From positions 1 to 22,348 of the IMG/VR virus record IMGVR_UViG_3300028399_000031: 22,348 bases of DNA; one strand, written 5' to 3'. A model generated the notes under the pieces. It had not been told where the DNA came from. It did not search any database and saw nothing but the letters and a program-made list of their open reading frames with translations. The position numbers and the translations under genes are program-made. This DNA is from a virus. Of this stretch, positions 8,601 to 15,275 are shown in pieces (the stretch's first letter is position 1; every line of letters starts with the position of its first letter).

Positions 8601-10372
8601 CTCCTGTCAACGGTCCAGACTGCCCGTTTTCGACGCTCACGCAGCCGACGCTCCGGTTCTATTTCACCGACCTCGACGAGCCGTTCGCTCGACTCAAGTC
8701 GGCGGCGATTATCATCGCACACAACAACGGGTTCGACTCGGGCCCGCCGTCTCTCATCGCTCCACAAACGGTTCCGCTCAATTTCATTTCCCCACCGCCT
8801 CCCGGTGGATTCATTCAATCGGATCCCGGATTTGTCATCGACTCGACGAGTGGCGCGCCGTTGTCGCCGCGCTACCTCGTGCGGTTGGTCCTCCGTGGAG
8901 TCCAGGTGGCGGCGTTCGACTTCTCTCTCGACATGAGCGATGCAGTCGTTCCTGTGGACTATGACGGATGGGCCTCGGGGCGCTGGCCTATGCAGCGGTC
9001 GTTTGTGCAGGAGCTTCCGTTCACTTGGGCGCAGCCGGGCCCGATCTATTTCGGCGCCGGCACGACTTTGACGCGTGGCGATCCGCGCGTGGAAAGCTCA
9101 AGCGGATGGCAGAATCTCGCGGGTCTCGCGCCAGGCGGTGGGGACTACCAAGTCTCGGACCTCATCGGGAATGCGGGAGACTCTTATATCGAGATCATCA
9201 TGCCGCCACCGACGCCGTCAACCAACGTCGATGCGATTTCCTCGGAGCACACAAACCCGGGAAGCGATCCGAATTACACGGTGCAAAATCCGCTGTATCA
9301 TCACATCGGGTCAATGTGGACGCCGCGACTCTTCGACGTCCGCATCGAATACTATGCCGAGGAGTTCCAAGACGAGGCGCAAGATGAGGACACCGGTCCG
9401 ACCGACGCGCAGGACGCGCTGTCCCATTCGTCGTTGACATGGTTCGACGTGACGTCCTCGTGGCTACTCATCAATTCATGGAACGCGTTCGTCGACCTCG
9501 GCGTCGAGTTCGCGGCGGGTCCGATCGTCGCCATGCAGGACAAGCACGTCAAATATCTCCGGGTTAACTCGATCATCGAGTTCGGGGTCGTCGGGCAGGA
9601 AGACACCAACCGAATCATCGCCGACGTCGACTCGGGCGACGGCGGAAACCCGATCGACCATGTGGAGCGCATCTTCGACGACTACATCGGCGCCGCCTAC
9701 AAAGATTCGAGCGCATTCGCGACGGCGAAGACGCTCGCGCGCACCGACGCCGCGGGCGTTCTCCTCGAACAGAAGAAGGCGAGCGAGGTCATCGACTCCA
9801 TCCTCACTCAGTATTCATTCTCGTGGTTCTGGGAAAACGGGCTTTTCGTTCCGCTATTCAAGCCGGCGCTGTCATCGATCTCCGCGGGGTCGCCGACGCT
9901 CGACGAGGACGCGATCGTTCGCGATTCGCTCTCGATCTCGCGCACGCCGCAAGACGAGATCATCAATGATGTCGAGGTCTTGTGGGGTCCGAATTATGTC
10001 GACGGTGATTTCACCGGTTCGACCGACGCGAAGGCGTGGACGGACCGCGAGCAAGCGGAGTCCGCGACATCGAAAACGGCATATTCGGCGACCAAGAAAC
10101 GCGTCGTCGAGGCCGACTGGATCGTCACCGCATCGGCGGCGCTCGCATATCGCGACAACATTCTCGACTACCTGGACCACGCGGCAACCGTGCTCCGGTG
10201 GTCGACCTATCTCAACGGGCTCGACGTCGTGCGCGGCGACGTCGTCGACATTTCGCACGAATGGAGGTCGACCAACAAGGTCGAGGTCGTCGAGCTCTCC
10301 ATCAACCCGGGCGGGCGGGACAATCCGCCGACGATCGAGTTCGTCGGCATTGACCGAAACGATGCACCATAG
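5684..10372 (+). CDS. Giant tail-tip / hub protein with LamG-like domain
   Basis: The 1562-residue protein is the likely central tail-tip component and host-recognition factor. Residues about 90-295 look like a LamG/concanavalin-type beta-sandwich (HAFMVIMRAW, FILKPDGSITLEF, PRWWSRTLTSSEFQAAAR, SLVAWTRFDEGTG). Residues about 320-430 carry a hub-like segment (DVSERADRLIGTVVDKTTWP, GKIIPLVFGSV). Residues about 440-500 have a motif common in phage tail proteins (TTGFPTSGTILVDEEQIDYT, then FTGVTRGANGT). Residues about 1336-1562 return to hub-like sequence ending in ISHEWRSTNKVEVVELS. The middle, about 600-1320, is unrecognised, of lower GC, and includes HQH...HDH near residue 700. The start follows a G8 run that may act as the ribosome site. 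No peptidoglycan hydrolase motif was seen. Confidence 0.75.
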   Translation: MPRGLPWTNHTNATGERPVFYADMVLDHQTVSLGLYDLLPGPVQGRVKRWAPLKYQQRGGQDSIRLSLTNAPSSALGKAIRCQGGGAAAARDGSFAYWLPSSGTPFGTGTDDHAFMVIMRAWSIEDLDSAGAILAFKKNHFRFILKPDGSITLEFDNGGVWSVVTTDAAGLSDGELFSIGFSHAASSGQVTYFRRSDSGDLVGTPARFTPAGASGAHPIVFSGDSDGAIANAGTEGRFPTWLDVDEPRWWSRTLTSSEFQAAARRTLKPSEANDSSLVAWTRFDEGTGTTSAVSSQTGASITATLTADNGDGVFSPALTAPEWISGITRDRITDHMEALYPIEGALVRIWIAFSDPVATTPVKLFEGVVSEVIQADRRSIELDVRDVSERADRLIGTVVDKTTWPDAPESSVGKIIPLVFGSVTDLPGLRLSEAKRTRLRASVLTASTSIPVDDTTGFPTSGTILVDEEQIDYTGTTSDSFTGVTRGANGTIATSHVTGAQVTEVRSEVYAFADHAVTALTNVRKLNSRGEAVPVDAADITIATTPRATVTFTRPPRVDIRGEGSLWLSIGTEEPFTGPPGPGGAINSVFEAEKACELNAAWTETNFGIQSQPGQDFLVVRRTSDFDGPVPASGVLKAYVVYEHHGIDPVTTFPAITASLTQSGVLLLPLGTLVSTNTTPDRALQQGAFFTEAAGFEGAHQHQIPGSLHDHLVGQPELSTIIRPVSGPKQYATPSGWSVSALGVNPYNQPQGTLAPQYTATQFFLRDSLNYTADGSVDTFDAILSSPTPPPTTATGVYSFGNLSRTNRQIKRVRLVAVVSGRADLYEIEFSIRGQAVATIPVGSMSALGNGTSARTTYVSSVVDLTPSQFALVELLRPDSLIRITAPGGQTVSGQELELWEVYVETELDSTAPSTRIVRPTYDNWIKALEGCRDGRIETFEPSTYCAHMTLQNIPGGPSVPSGFNRWLINPNPPVNGPDCPFSTLTQPTLRFYFTDLDEPFARLKSAAIIIAHNNGFDSGPPSLIAPQTVPLNFISPPPPGGFIQSDPGFVIDSTSGAPLSPRYLVRLVLRGVQVAAFDFSLDMSDAVVPVDYDGWASGRWPMQRSFVQELPFTWAQPGPIYFGAGTTLTRGDPRVESSSGWQNLAGLAPGGGDYQVSDLIGNAGDSYIEIIMPPPTPSTNVDAISSEHTNPGSDPNYTVQNPLYHHIGSMWTPRLFDVRIEYYAEEFQDEAQDEDTGPTDAQDALSHSSLTWFDVTSSWLLINSWNAFVDLGVEFAAGPIVAMQDKHVKYLRVNSIIEFGVVGQEDTNRIIADVDSGDGGNPIDHVERIFDDYIGAAYKDSSAFATAKTLARTDAAGVLLEQKKASEVIDSILTQYSFSWFWENGLFVPLFKPALSSISAGSPTLDEDAIVRDSLSISRTPQDEIINDVEVLWGPNYVDGDFTGSTDAKAWTDREQAESATSKTAYSATKKRVVEADWIVTASAALAYRDNILDYLDHAATVLRWSTYLNGLDVVRGDVVDISHEWRSTNKVEVVELSINPGGRDNPPTIEFVGIDRNDAP

Positions 10373-10381
10373 GGGGGAGAA

Positions 10382-10744
10382 ATGCCGCAGGGCTCGTATG
10401 AATTGATCGGGATTGTGCTCGGGGCGCTCACGCCGTTTGTGGGGGCGTTCATATGGTTGACAAAGTGGATGGCTCAGCGGTTAACGACGTCGATCGATCG
10501 ATTGAACGACACCATCGCGCACCACACCGCTCTCGTCACGCGTCATGTCGAGGGTGCCAAGCGGTACTCGTCGAGGACGCGCGACGACATCCGCGACGTC
10601 CGCGAGAGGCAGGACGCGACACGGGAGGTCCTCGACGAGCTTGTCAGACGGCACGCGCCAGGGCACAAGCTCTGCCGGTTTAACGACGTCGAGGCCGACC
10701 AGGTCAAGCGCGCCGCTCGTGCGACGCTGAAAAAGGAGACATGA
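10382..10744 (+). CDS. Small membrane protein with one N-terminal helix (holin/lysis candidate)
   Basis: This 120-residue protein has one clear hydrophobic segment at residues about 6-30 (ELIGIVLGALTPFVGAFIWL). A charged, heptad-like helical region (about 35-95) and a basic C-terminus (VKRAARATLKKET) follow. A single anchor with a soluble coiled coil recalls hemolysin-XhlA-like lysis accessories, although those usually carry the anchor at the C-terminus. It follows the last tail gene and precedes a lipoprotein gene, a place where lysis genes are often found. No endolysin is visible nearby, so the lysis role is only a possibility. The ribosome site is GGGGGGAGAA, before the ATG. Confidence 0.45.
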   Translation: MPQGSYELIGIVLGALTPFVGAFIWLTKWMAQRLTTSIDRLNDTIAHHTALVTRHVEGAKRYSSRTRDDIRDVRERQDATREVLDELVRRHAPGHKLCRFNDVEADQVKRAARATLKKET

Positions 10745-10842
10745 TTCGCGATGTCGTGGCGGCGGTTTTCGGTTCGCGGGTTCCGTCGCCGTTCGCCGCG
10801 GCATCGTTTCACTCGGTCGAAAACCCGCGGAGGACGGAACCC

Positions 10843-11466
10843 ATGAATCGCTACCTCATCACTCTTATCGCGATCGCTCTCATCGTCCCGGGATGCGGGA
10901 CGACCGCGGCCGAGGACCAGACGAGCGCGGACGCGCTCACGAAGGCGTCGACCGGACCGGCGGTCGCCGGCGACCGCGAGGTCGGAATCACTCCGCAAAC
11001 CGCCTACACCAACATGGGGGGAGACAATCAGCAGAGCCGCACCGACTTCACGGTGAAACGCGACGTCAACAACGCCGCGCAGGCGCCGGGTCAGCAGACC
11101 GGATTTTCGCTCAACGCCGTCGGCGACGTCCGCCGCATGCTCGCGGAAGACCCGGTCCTCCTGTCGATCGCGGACCGGATGAAGGCGCTCGGAGCCGCGG
11201 CGGCGGCCGCGACGGATGCCGCCGAGATCGAGCGGATCGGAAAGGCACTCGAAGCGGAGCGAGCCGCCTACGTCCAGGCGCGGCGCGACCTCATGCAATC
11301 GGCGGAGGCGTTCGGCACGATCAACATGCCGAACCTCACCAATCTCACCGTCGCGAACGTCAACATGACCAACGCCGGGCGGGAGGCCGAGCCGCTCCCG
11401 GACAGCTACGCGAACGCCGCGGCGTCGATCGCGGAGAAGCTCGCGCAACTCAAGGGCAACAAGTAG
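10843..11466 (+). CDS. Predicted phage lipoprotein
   Basis: From ATG 10843 the product is 207 residues with a short lipoprotein signal: basic start MNRY, hydrophobic LITLIAIALIV, then PGC with Cys18 as the lipidation site. GGAGG lies 9 nt upstream at 10829-10833. The same frame can be extended to ATG 10741 (overlapping the previous stop), but this adds 34 residues ahead of the signal and has a ribosome site only 2 nt away, so it is less likely. The mature part includes an Ala-rich helix (about 105-150) and an Asn-rich stretch (NMPNLTNLTVANVNMTN, about 160-180). Roles in lysis (outer spanin) or superinfection exclusion are possible; neither is demonstrated. Confidence 0.55.
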   Translation: MNRYLITLIAIALIVPGCGTTAAEDQTSADALTKASTGPAVAGDREVGITPQTAYTNMGGDNQQSRTDFTVKRDVNNAAQAPGQQTGFSLNAVGDVRRMLAEDPVLLSIADRMKALGAAAAAATDAAEIERIGKALEAERAAYVQARRDLMQSAEAFGTINMPNLTNLTVANVNMTNAGREAEPLPDSYANAAASIAEKLAQLKGNK

Positions 11467-11476
11467 GGGCCCGCTT

Positions 11477-11508
11477 GCGGTGTCGGACCGCGCGGTCATA
11501 ATGACCGC
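11477..11508. promoter_or_regulatory. Palindrome cluster, probable operator with overlapping promoter
   Basis: Four alternating half-sites occur in 32 bases: GCGGT (11477-11481), GACCGC (11486-11491), GCGGTC (11492-11497) and GACCGC (11503-11508). They form a perfect 12-bp palindrome at 11486-11497 and a perfect 8+1+8 palindrome, GCGGTCAT-A-ATGACCGC, at 11492-11508, directly touching the regulator's ATG. A promoter fits the same DNA: TTGCGG (11475-11480), 16-nt spacer, CATAAT (11497-11502). Binding by the adjacent XRE protein is inferred. Confidence 0.5.
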
Positions 11509-11754
11509 ATGGTCCGATCCACCCATAACCCGCGCGAGCTCGGTCGGCTCATTTCTACGCATCGCCTCGCGGCCGGATTGTCGCGCCGACAATTGGTCGA
11601 GCGCGTCAATGAGCTCGACGGGTCCATCTCGTATCGCCATTTATCCCGCATCGAGGCGGGCACCGCTCCGCCTCCTCGTCTCGACCGCATCATTCGCATC
11701 GCGCGCGCGCTCGAGGTCGACGTGGCGCAGCTCATCCCGGAGGCATCCCCATGA
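11509..11754 (+). CDS. XRE-family helix-turn-helix regulator
   Basis: The 81-residue protein is nearly all one XRE/Cro-CI-type DNA-binding domain. Residues about 10-75 contain ELGRLISTHRLAAGLSRRQL, then ISYRHLSRIEAGTAPPPRLD and RIIRIARALEVDVAQLIPE, the usual five-helix pattern with recognition helix and SRIEAG turn. There is no Shine-Dalgarno site. The start codon abuts a palindrome, and a -10-like CATAAT ends 6 nt before the ATG, so the mRNA may be leaderless. The gene lies between late and DNA-metabolism genes on the same strand, suggesting a self-regulated switch between the two blocks. It has no separate oligomerisation or cleavage domain. Confidence 0.8.
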   Translation: MVRSTHNPRELGRLISTHRLAAGLSRRQLVERVNELDGSISYRHLSRIEAGTAPPPRLDRIIRIARALEVDVAQLIPEASP

Positions 11755-13031
11755 CAGAAAAGAGGACAGGGCTCATCGTGACGTCGAGCGCGAAGGCGCC
11801 GGCGCTACGATCGTCAGAATCAGACCGAATCGTCACGCGCGGAGGAGCGCTCGCCCGGACGGTCGATAAGGTGCCGCTCCGCATGTCGAAGAAAGAGCTA
11901 TTCACGCTCGATCGCGGCAAGACGTTCACCATCACGGCCGAGGGTTTCCGCACGCTCAACGCGGCGTCCGGCATGACCATCGTCGATGCGCCAACGGTCG
12001 TCGTCGACGGGATCGAGCAACCGAACCCGTGCGTCAAGAAGGACGACGCGACGGGCAAGATCACCGACGTCTGGATTCGCAAGGGGATCGTCGGGCGGTC
12101 GACGAACGGGAACGTCCTCGTCCTCACGCAGACCATCCACTATTCGCCGCGGCTCTACTTCCTACGCGACCTCTTCAACCTCGTGAAGATGGGTCAGCGA
12201 TGGCGGAAGAACCCGAGCACCGGCAAAAATGAGAAGGTTTCCGATACCGATTGGTCCGAGCACGGCCGGCTCGTGCCAATTGCCCGTCTCGATTCGATCG
12301 AGCTCGCGGACCATGAGGCGGTTTATCCGCTCGACGAGACCGTCGCCATCGTGGCGAATCTCATGAGCTCCGACGTCGCGGCGGTCATCGCGACGCAGAA
12401 CGAAAACCAGATTTTCGCCGTCCGCAAGGCGGCGACGATCTGCGAGCGGCGACTCTGCCAGGCGCATCCGGGTTTTCCGAGGCAGACGATCCAGGGCATC
12501 GGCAACGATGCGGTCACGATCACATGGGACGATCCGGGGTCGAAGTACGCGAAGCCGGTCGAGGCCGTGGCGTATCTCGATGTCATGGGGTGGGTCGAGA
12601 ACGCCGACGCTCAACGTGAGGCGCTCCGGGCGGCGGCACAGTTCGAGGCCGGAGAGTCCTCGCTCGATGCCCACCTCGTCGATCTCGGCGAAGTGTCCTC
12701 ATCGACTGTGGAGGAGCCGGTCGAGAAGGTCGTCGACGTCCAGGCGACGGTGACGACGAAGGAAGAGGAGACGACGTCTGCGGATGTCGTCGACGATGGC
12801 CCGCGCCTCAAGCTGATCGAGCAGGGGCGCGAGATGGCCGAAGAGCTCAAGCGGCGCCAGGGCGGCGAGGAGAAGGTGCGCGCGCTCTCGCGTGAGCTCC
12901 TCGGTCCGCTCGCATTCGAGGACAATGACGAGGACTCGCTCCGCGCATTCATTTCGGCTGTGTCGTGTGCGATCGACGCGGACGACGAAGGGCAGGGCGC
13001 ATTATTCGGAGGTGGCGACCATGAGGATTGA
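11751..13031 (+). CDS. Possible ssDNA-annealing/recombination protein (uncertain)
   Basis: I do not firmly recognise this 426-residue protein. Residues about 40-290 form a mixed domain, with HYSPRLYFLRDLFNLVKMGQRW and later RKAATICERRLCQAHPGF. The latter vaguely resembles the 'KAqt.a.R.al..HP' helix found in several phage single-strand annealing protein families. From about 300 onward it is low-complexity and acidic, ending in a charged helical region and the acidic, glycine-bearing tail GALFGGGDHED, which recalls the protein-binding tails of ssDNA-binding proteins. It precedes and overlaps by 11 bases an SMC-like ATPase gene, so a DNA recombination or repair role fits the context. GGAGG lies upstream of the ATG. 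Confidence 0.4.
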   Translation: MTEKRTGLIVTSSAKAPALRSSESDRIVTRGGALARTVDKVPLRMSKKELFTLDRGKTFTITAEGFRTLNAASGMTIVDAPTVVVDGIEQPNPCVKKDDATGKITDVWIRKGIVGRSTNGNVLVLTQTIHYSPRLYFLRDLFNLVKMGQRWRKNPSTGKNEKVSDTDWSEHGRLVPIARLDSIELADHEAVYPLDETVAIVANLMSSDVAAVIATQNENQIFAVRKAATICERRLCQAHPGFPRQTIQGIGNDAVTITWDDPGSKYAKPVEAVAYLDVMGWVENADAQREALRAAAQFEAGESSLDAHLVDLGEVSSSTVEEPVEKVVDVQATVTTKEEETTSADVVDDGPRLKLIEQGREMAEELKRRQGGEEKVRALSRELLGPLAFEDNDEDSLRAFISAVSCAIDADDEGQGALFGGGDHED

Positions 13032-15093
13032 GCGCGTACATCTGGATTCGTTCATGGGGTCGACGACGACGCTCGACATCCCGGCGCGGACCGTGCTCGC
13101 CGGCCCGAACGGGTGCGGCAAGACGCGAGTTGTGCGCGCGATCACGATCGCGATTACGGGGGTCGACCCGGCACTCGGCAAACGCGGCATCATGACGCTC
13201 GCGAGCGCCCGGTCCATGCGAGTCGGCGTCGACTGTATCGGAGTCGACGACCGGCGGTTCGCGATCTCGCGCCGATTCACGTCGACGGACAAAGGGACCG
13301 TCAAAGAGGAGCTCCAGATCGCTCCCGACACGGGAGAGCGCGGGCTCCGGGCCCGCGACGCGAAGATCGCCGAGGTGCTCGGGGGCGCGATCTTGTTCGA
13401 CCCGGATGAGTTCTTCGGATTTTCGCCGGCGAAGCGCGCCGCCTACCTCGCATCGATCGGCGCCGGCGCCGACGCGATGAGTCTCGAGGAGTTCCTCGAA
13501 GCCATTGCGCCGCCGTCATGCGAGGCCTGGGCGGACGTCCTCGCGCCTCTCCGGTCGGCGTGGAATCCGACGGCGCCGCCGTCCGCAAATCTCGCCGCGT
13601 CGAACGCGGTGATCGCCTCCGCGGTGTCATCGGCCGCGGCGGCGAAGAAAGAGGCCGAACAGGCTCTCAAGCGACTCATGGACAAGCGCTCGACCATGCA
13701 AGTCGCGCTCGGAAAGTCCGCCGCCGACCTCGGGGCGGAACGCGCGAAGCTCCGCGAGCAAGTCGAGGAGCTGTCGGCGACTCTCGCCGCCGACACCGAG
13801 CGGCGGCGACAAGTCGAGTCCGTGCAGCAACAGGCGCGCGCCGCCGACCGAGATGTCGACAAGGCGCGCCGGAAGATCGAGAAATGCGACGACGTCGTCA
13901 GTGGAGCCAAGAAGGTTCTCGCTGAAATGGAGGAGGCCGCCGAGCTCGCGCGGGCCAATCGAAGCACCATCGAGCCGCCAGATGATCCGCCGCGGGACGA
14001 ATCCGCCATCGAGGCGGCGCTCGAAACAAAATCTCAAGCGCGCGCGGAGGCCGACGCAGCAGACAAGCTCCTCCGGGGATTGTGCTCCCGACGGGATCGA
14101 GCGGGAGAGAGCGGCTCGTTCGCATGTCCGATCTCGTCTGGTCTCGATTGCCCGGCCGGCGACACGGTGCGCGCGAATCTTGCGGAGGCCATCGAGGCCG
14201 CGCTCACAGACTACGAGACGAAGGTCCAAGAGGCGGACCGGACCGCGCAGGAATATGAGGCGATCATGGCGCGCGAACATGAGCGCGCGATTCGCCGAAG
14301 CGAGTATCGAAAACAGGTCGCTCAAGCCGTCAAGGCGGAGCGGAAGGCCGTTGCCGACGCCGAGCGAAAAGTCGAGATGGCGCGGGCCGCGCTCGCCACA
14401 GCGGAGGCCGAACGCGCGGCCGCGGATGAGGCGCTCCGAGATGCGCTCGCGCGGCAGAAGGACGCGCGCAAGCGCGAGACCGAGGCACCAGGCGTCATCG
14501 ACACGAGCGAGACCGAGAAGCTCGTGGCGGCGACAAGGGAGAGGATCGCCGACATCGATGAGGCGATCGCCGCGGCCGAGAGGGTCCGCGCGATCGATGA
14601 GGAGATCCTACACGCGGAGGCCGCGGCCGCGGCCGCGCGTGAGTCCGCGTCGACGCTACGCGGCGTCGCGAAGACCGCGAAGTCCGTCACAGGCCGGGCG
14701 CTCTCCGACTCGATGCGGCCGCTACTCGATACCGTCGAACAGCTCCTCGCTGGCGTGCGCCCAGGCTGGGCTCTCGAAGCCGTCGCGGTCGAGGGCGGAA
14801 TCAACATCATGGCGCGGACATCCGGCGAGACTCTCATACCGTGGCGCGCGCTCTCGGGCGGCGAGTCCGCGATCTTCACAGCGGCTCTCTCGCTTGCCAT
14901 CGTGCGGCTCGTCGATCCACCGGCGAAGCTCCTCCTCCTGGAGGCGGCGGAGGTCGACGGGCCGAATCTCGACGCATTCCTCGCAATCCTCGGCGAGCTA
15001 GGATCCGAGTTCGACTCGATCGTCGTCGCATCATGTCACGCGGCGTCGGTCCCGGATGGGTGGTCTCTCATCGATCTCGGAGCAACGCGATGA
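13021..15093 (+). CDS. SMC/Rad50-like coiled-coil ATPase
   Basis: The product is 690 residues from ATG 13021, preferred over an upstream in-frame ATG at 12892 because the ATPase fold begins at MRIERVHLDSF and GGAGG lies just before it. Walker A is GPNGCGKT (28-35, Lys34). Two long Ala/Glu/Arg-rich coiled coils (about 195-350 and 395-560) flank a hinge with CPISSGLDCP (Cys369 and Cys377). The ABC signature LSGGES is at 611-616. The Walker B region is KLLLLEAAEVD (636-646), with Leu where Asp is usual but Glu641 kept. Such ATPases act in DNA end processing and recombination. A partner nuclease of the SbcD/Mre11 type is not present in the window. Confidence 0.8.
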   Translation: MRIERVHLDSFMGSTTTLDIPARTVLAGPNGCGKTRVVRAITIAITGVDPALGKRGIMTLASARSMRVGVDCIGVDDRRFAISRRFTSTDKGTVKEELQIAPDTGERGLRARDAKIAEVLGGAILFDPDEFFGFSPAKRAAYLASIGAGADAMSLEEFLEAIAPPSCEAWADVLAPLRSAWNPTAPPSANLAASNAVIASAVSSAAAAKKEAEQALKRLMDKRSTMQVALGKSAADLGAERAKLREQVEELSATLAADTERRRQVESVQQQARAADRDVDKARRKIEKCDDVVSGAKKVLAEMEEAAELARANRSTIEPPDDPPRDESAIEAALETKSQARAEADAADKLLRGLCSRRDRAGESGSFACPISSGLDCPAGDTVRANLAEAIEAALTDYETKVQEADRTAQEYEAIMAREHERAIRRSEYRKQVAQAVKAERKAVADAERKVEMARAALATAEAERAAADEALRDALARQKDARKRETEAPGVIDTSETEKLVAATRERIADIDEAIAAAERVRAIDEEILHAEAAAAAARESASTLRGVAKTAKSVTGRALSDSMRPLLDTVEQLLAGVRPGWALEAVAVEGGINIMARTSGETLIPWRALSGGESAIFTAALSLAIVRLVDPPAKLLLLEAAEVDGPNLDAFLAILGELGSEFDSIVVASCHAASVPDGWSLIDLGATR

Positions 15094-15275
15094 AAGTCTA
15101 TCGAATCTGGTTCGAGGGAGTGTCGGAGAGCGAGATCGTCGAGGCGGAGACGTTCTCGCACGCGCTCCAGCTCTGGCACGATGCGATGAGAGAAGAGCTC
15201 GAAGATGATTACGATCCGGACTATGAGCCGGACATGGTCGAGCTCCTCGGCGAAGGCCCAGTGATACGACCATGA
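15090..15275 (+). CDS. Small acidic protein between ATPase and helicase genes
   Basis: This 61-residue protein starts at an ATG overlapping the ATPase stop (ATGA) and ends overlapping the helicase start (ATGA). The N-terminus (KVYRIWFEGVSESEIVEAETFSHALQLW) suggests a beta-beta-alpha unit, followed by an acidic segment (REELEDDYDPDYEPD). The fourfold-base context and tight coupling on both sides indicate it is translated with its neighbours. No family is recognised; it could be an accessory to the ATPase or helicase. Confidence 0.55.
   Translation: MKVYRIWFEGVSESEIVEAETFSHALQLWHDAMREELEDDYDPDYEPDMVELLGEGPVIRP

Noticed and set aside
10741-10842. In-frame N-terminal extension of the lipoprotein from ATG 10741
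   Set aside because: It would bury the signal sequence behind 34 polar residues, and its ribosome site is only 2 nt from the ATG. ATG 10843 has GGAGG at 9 nt.
13853-15001. A 382-codon + strand frame inside the SMC-like ATPase gene
   Set aside because: It is an out-of-frame Arg/Ser-rich shadow of the coiled-coil codons, without a start context or motif.
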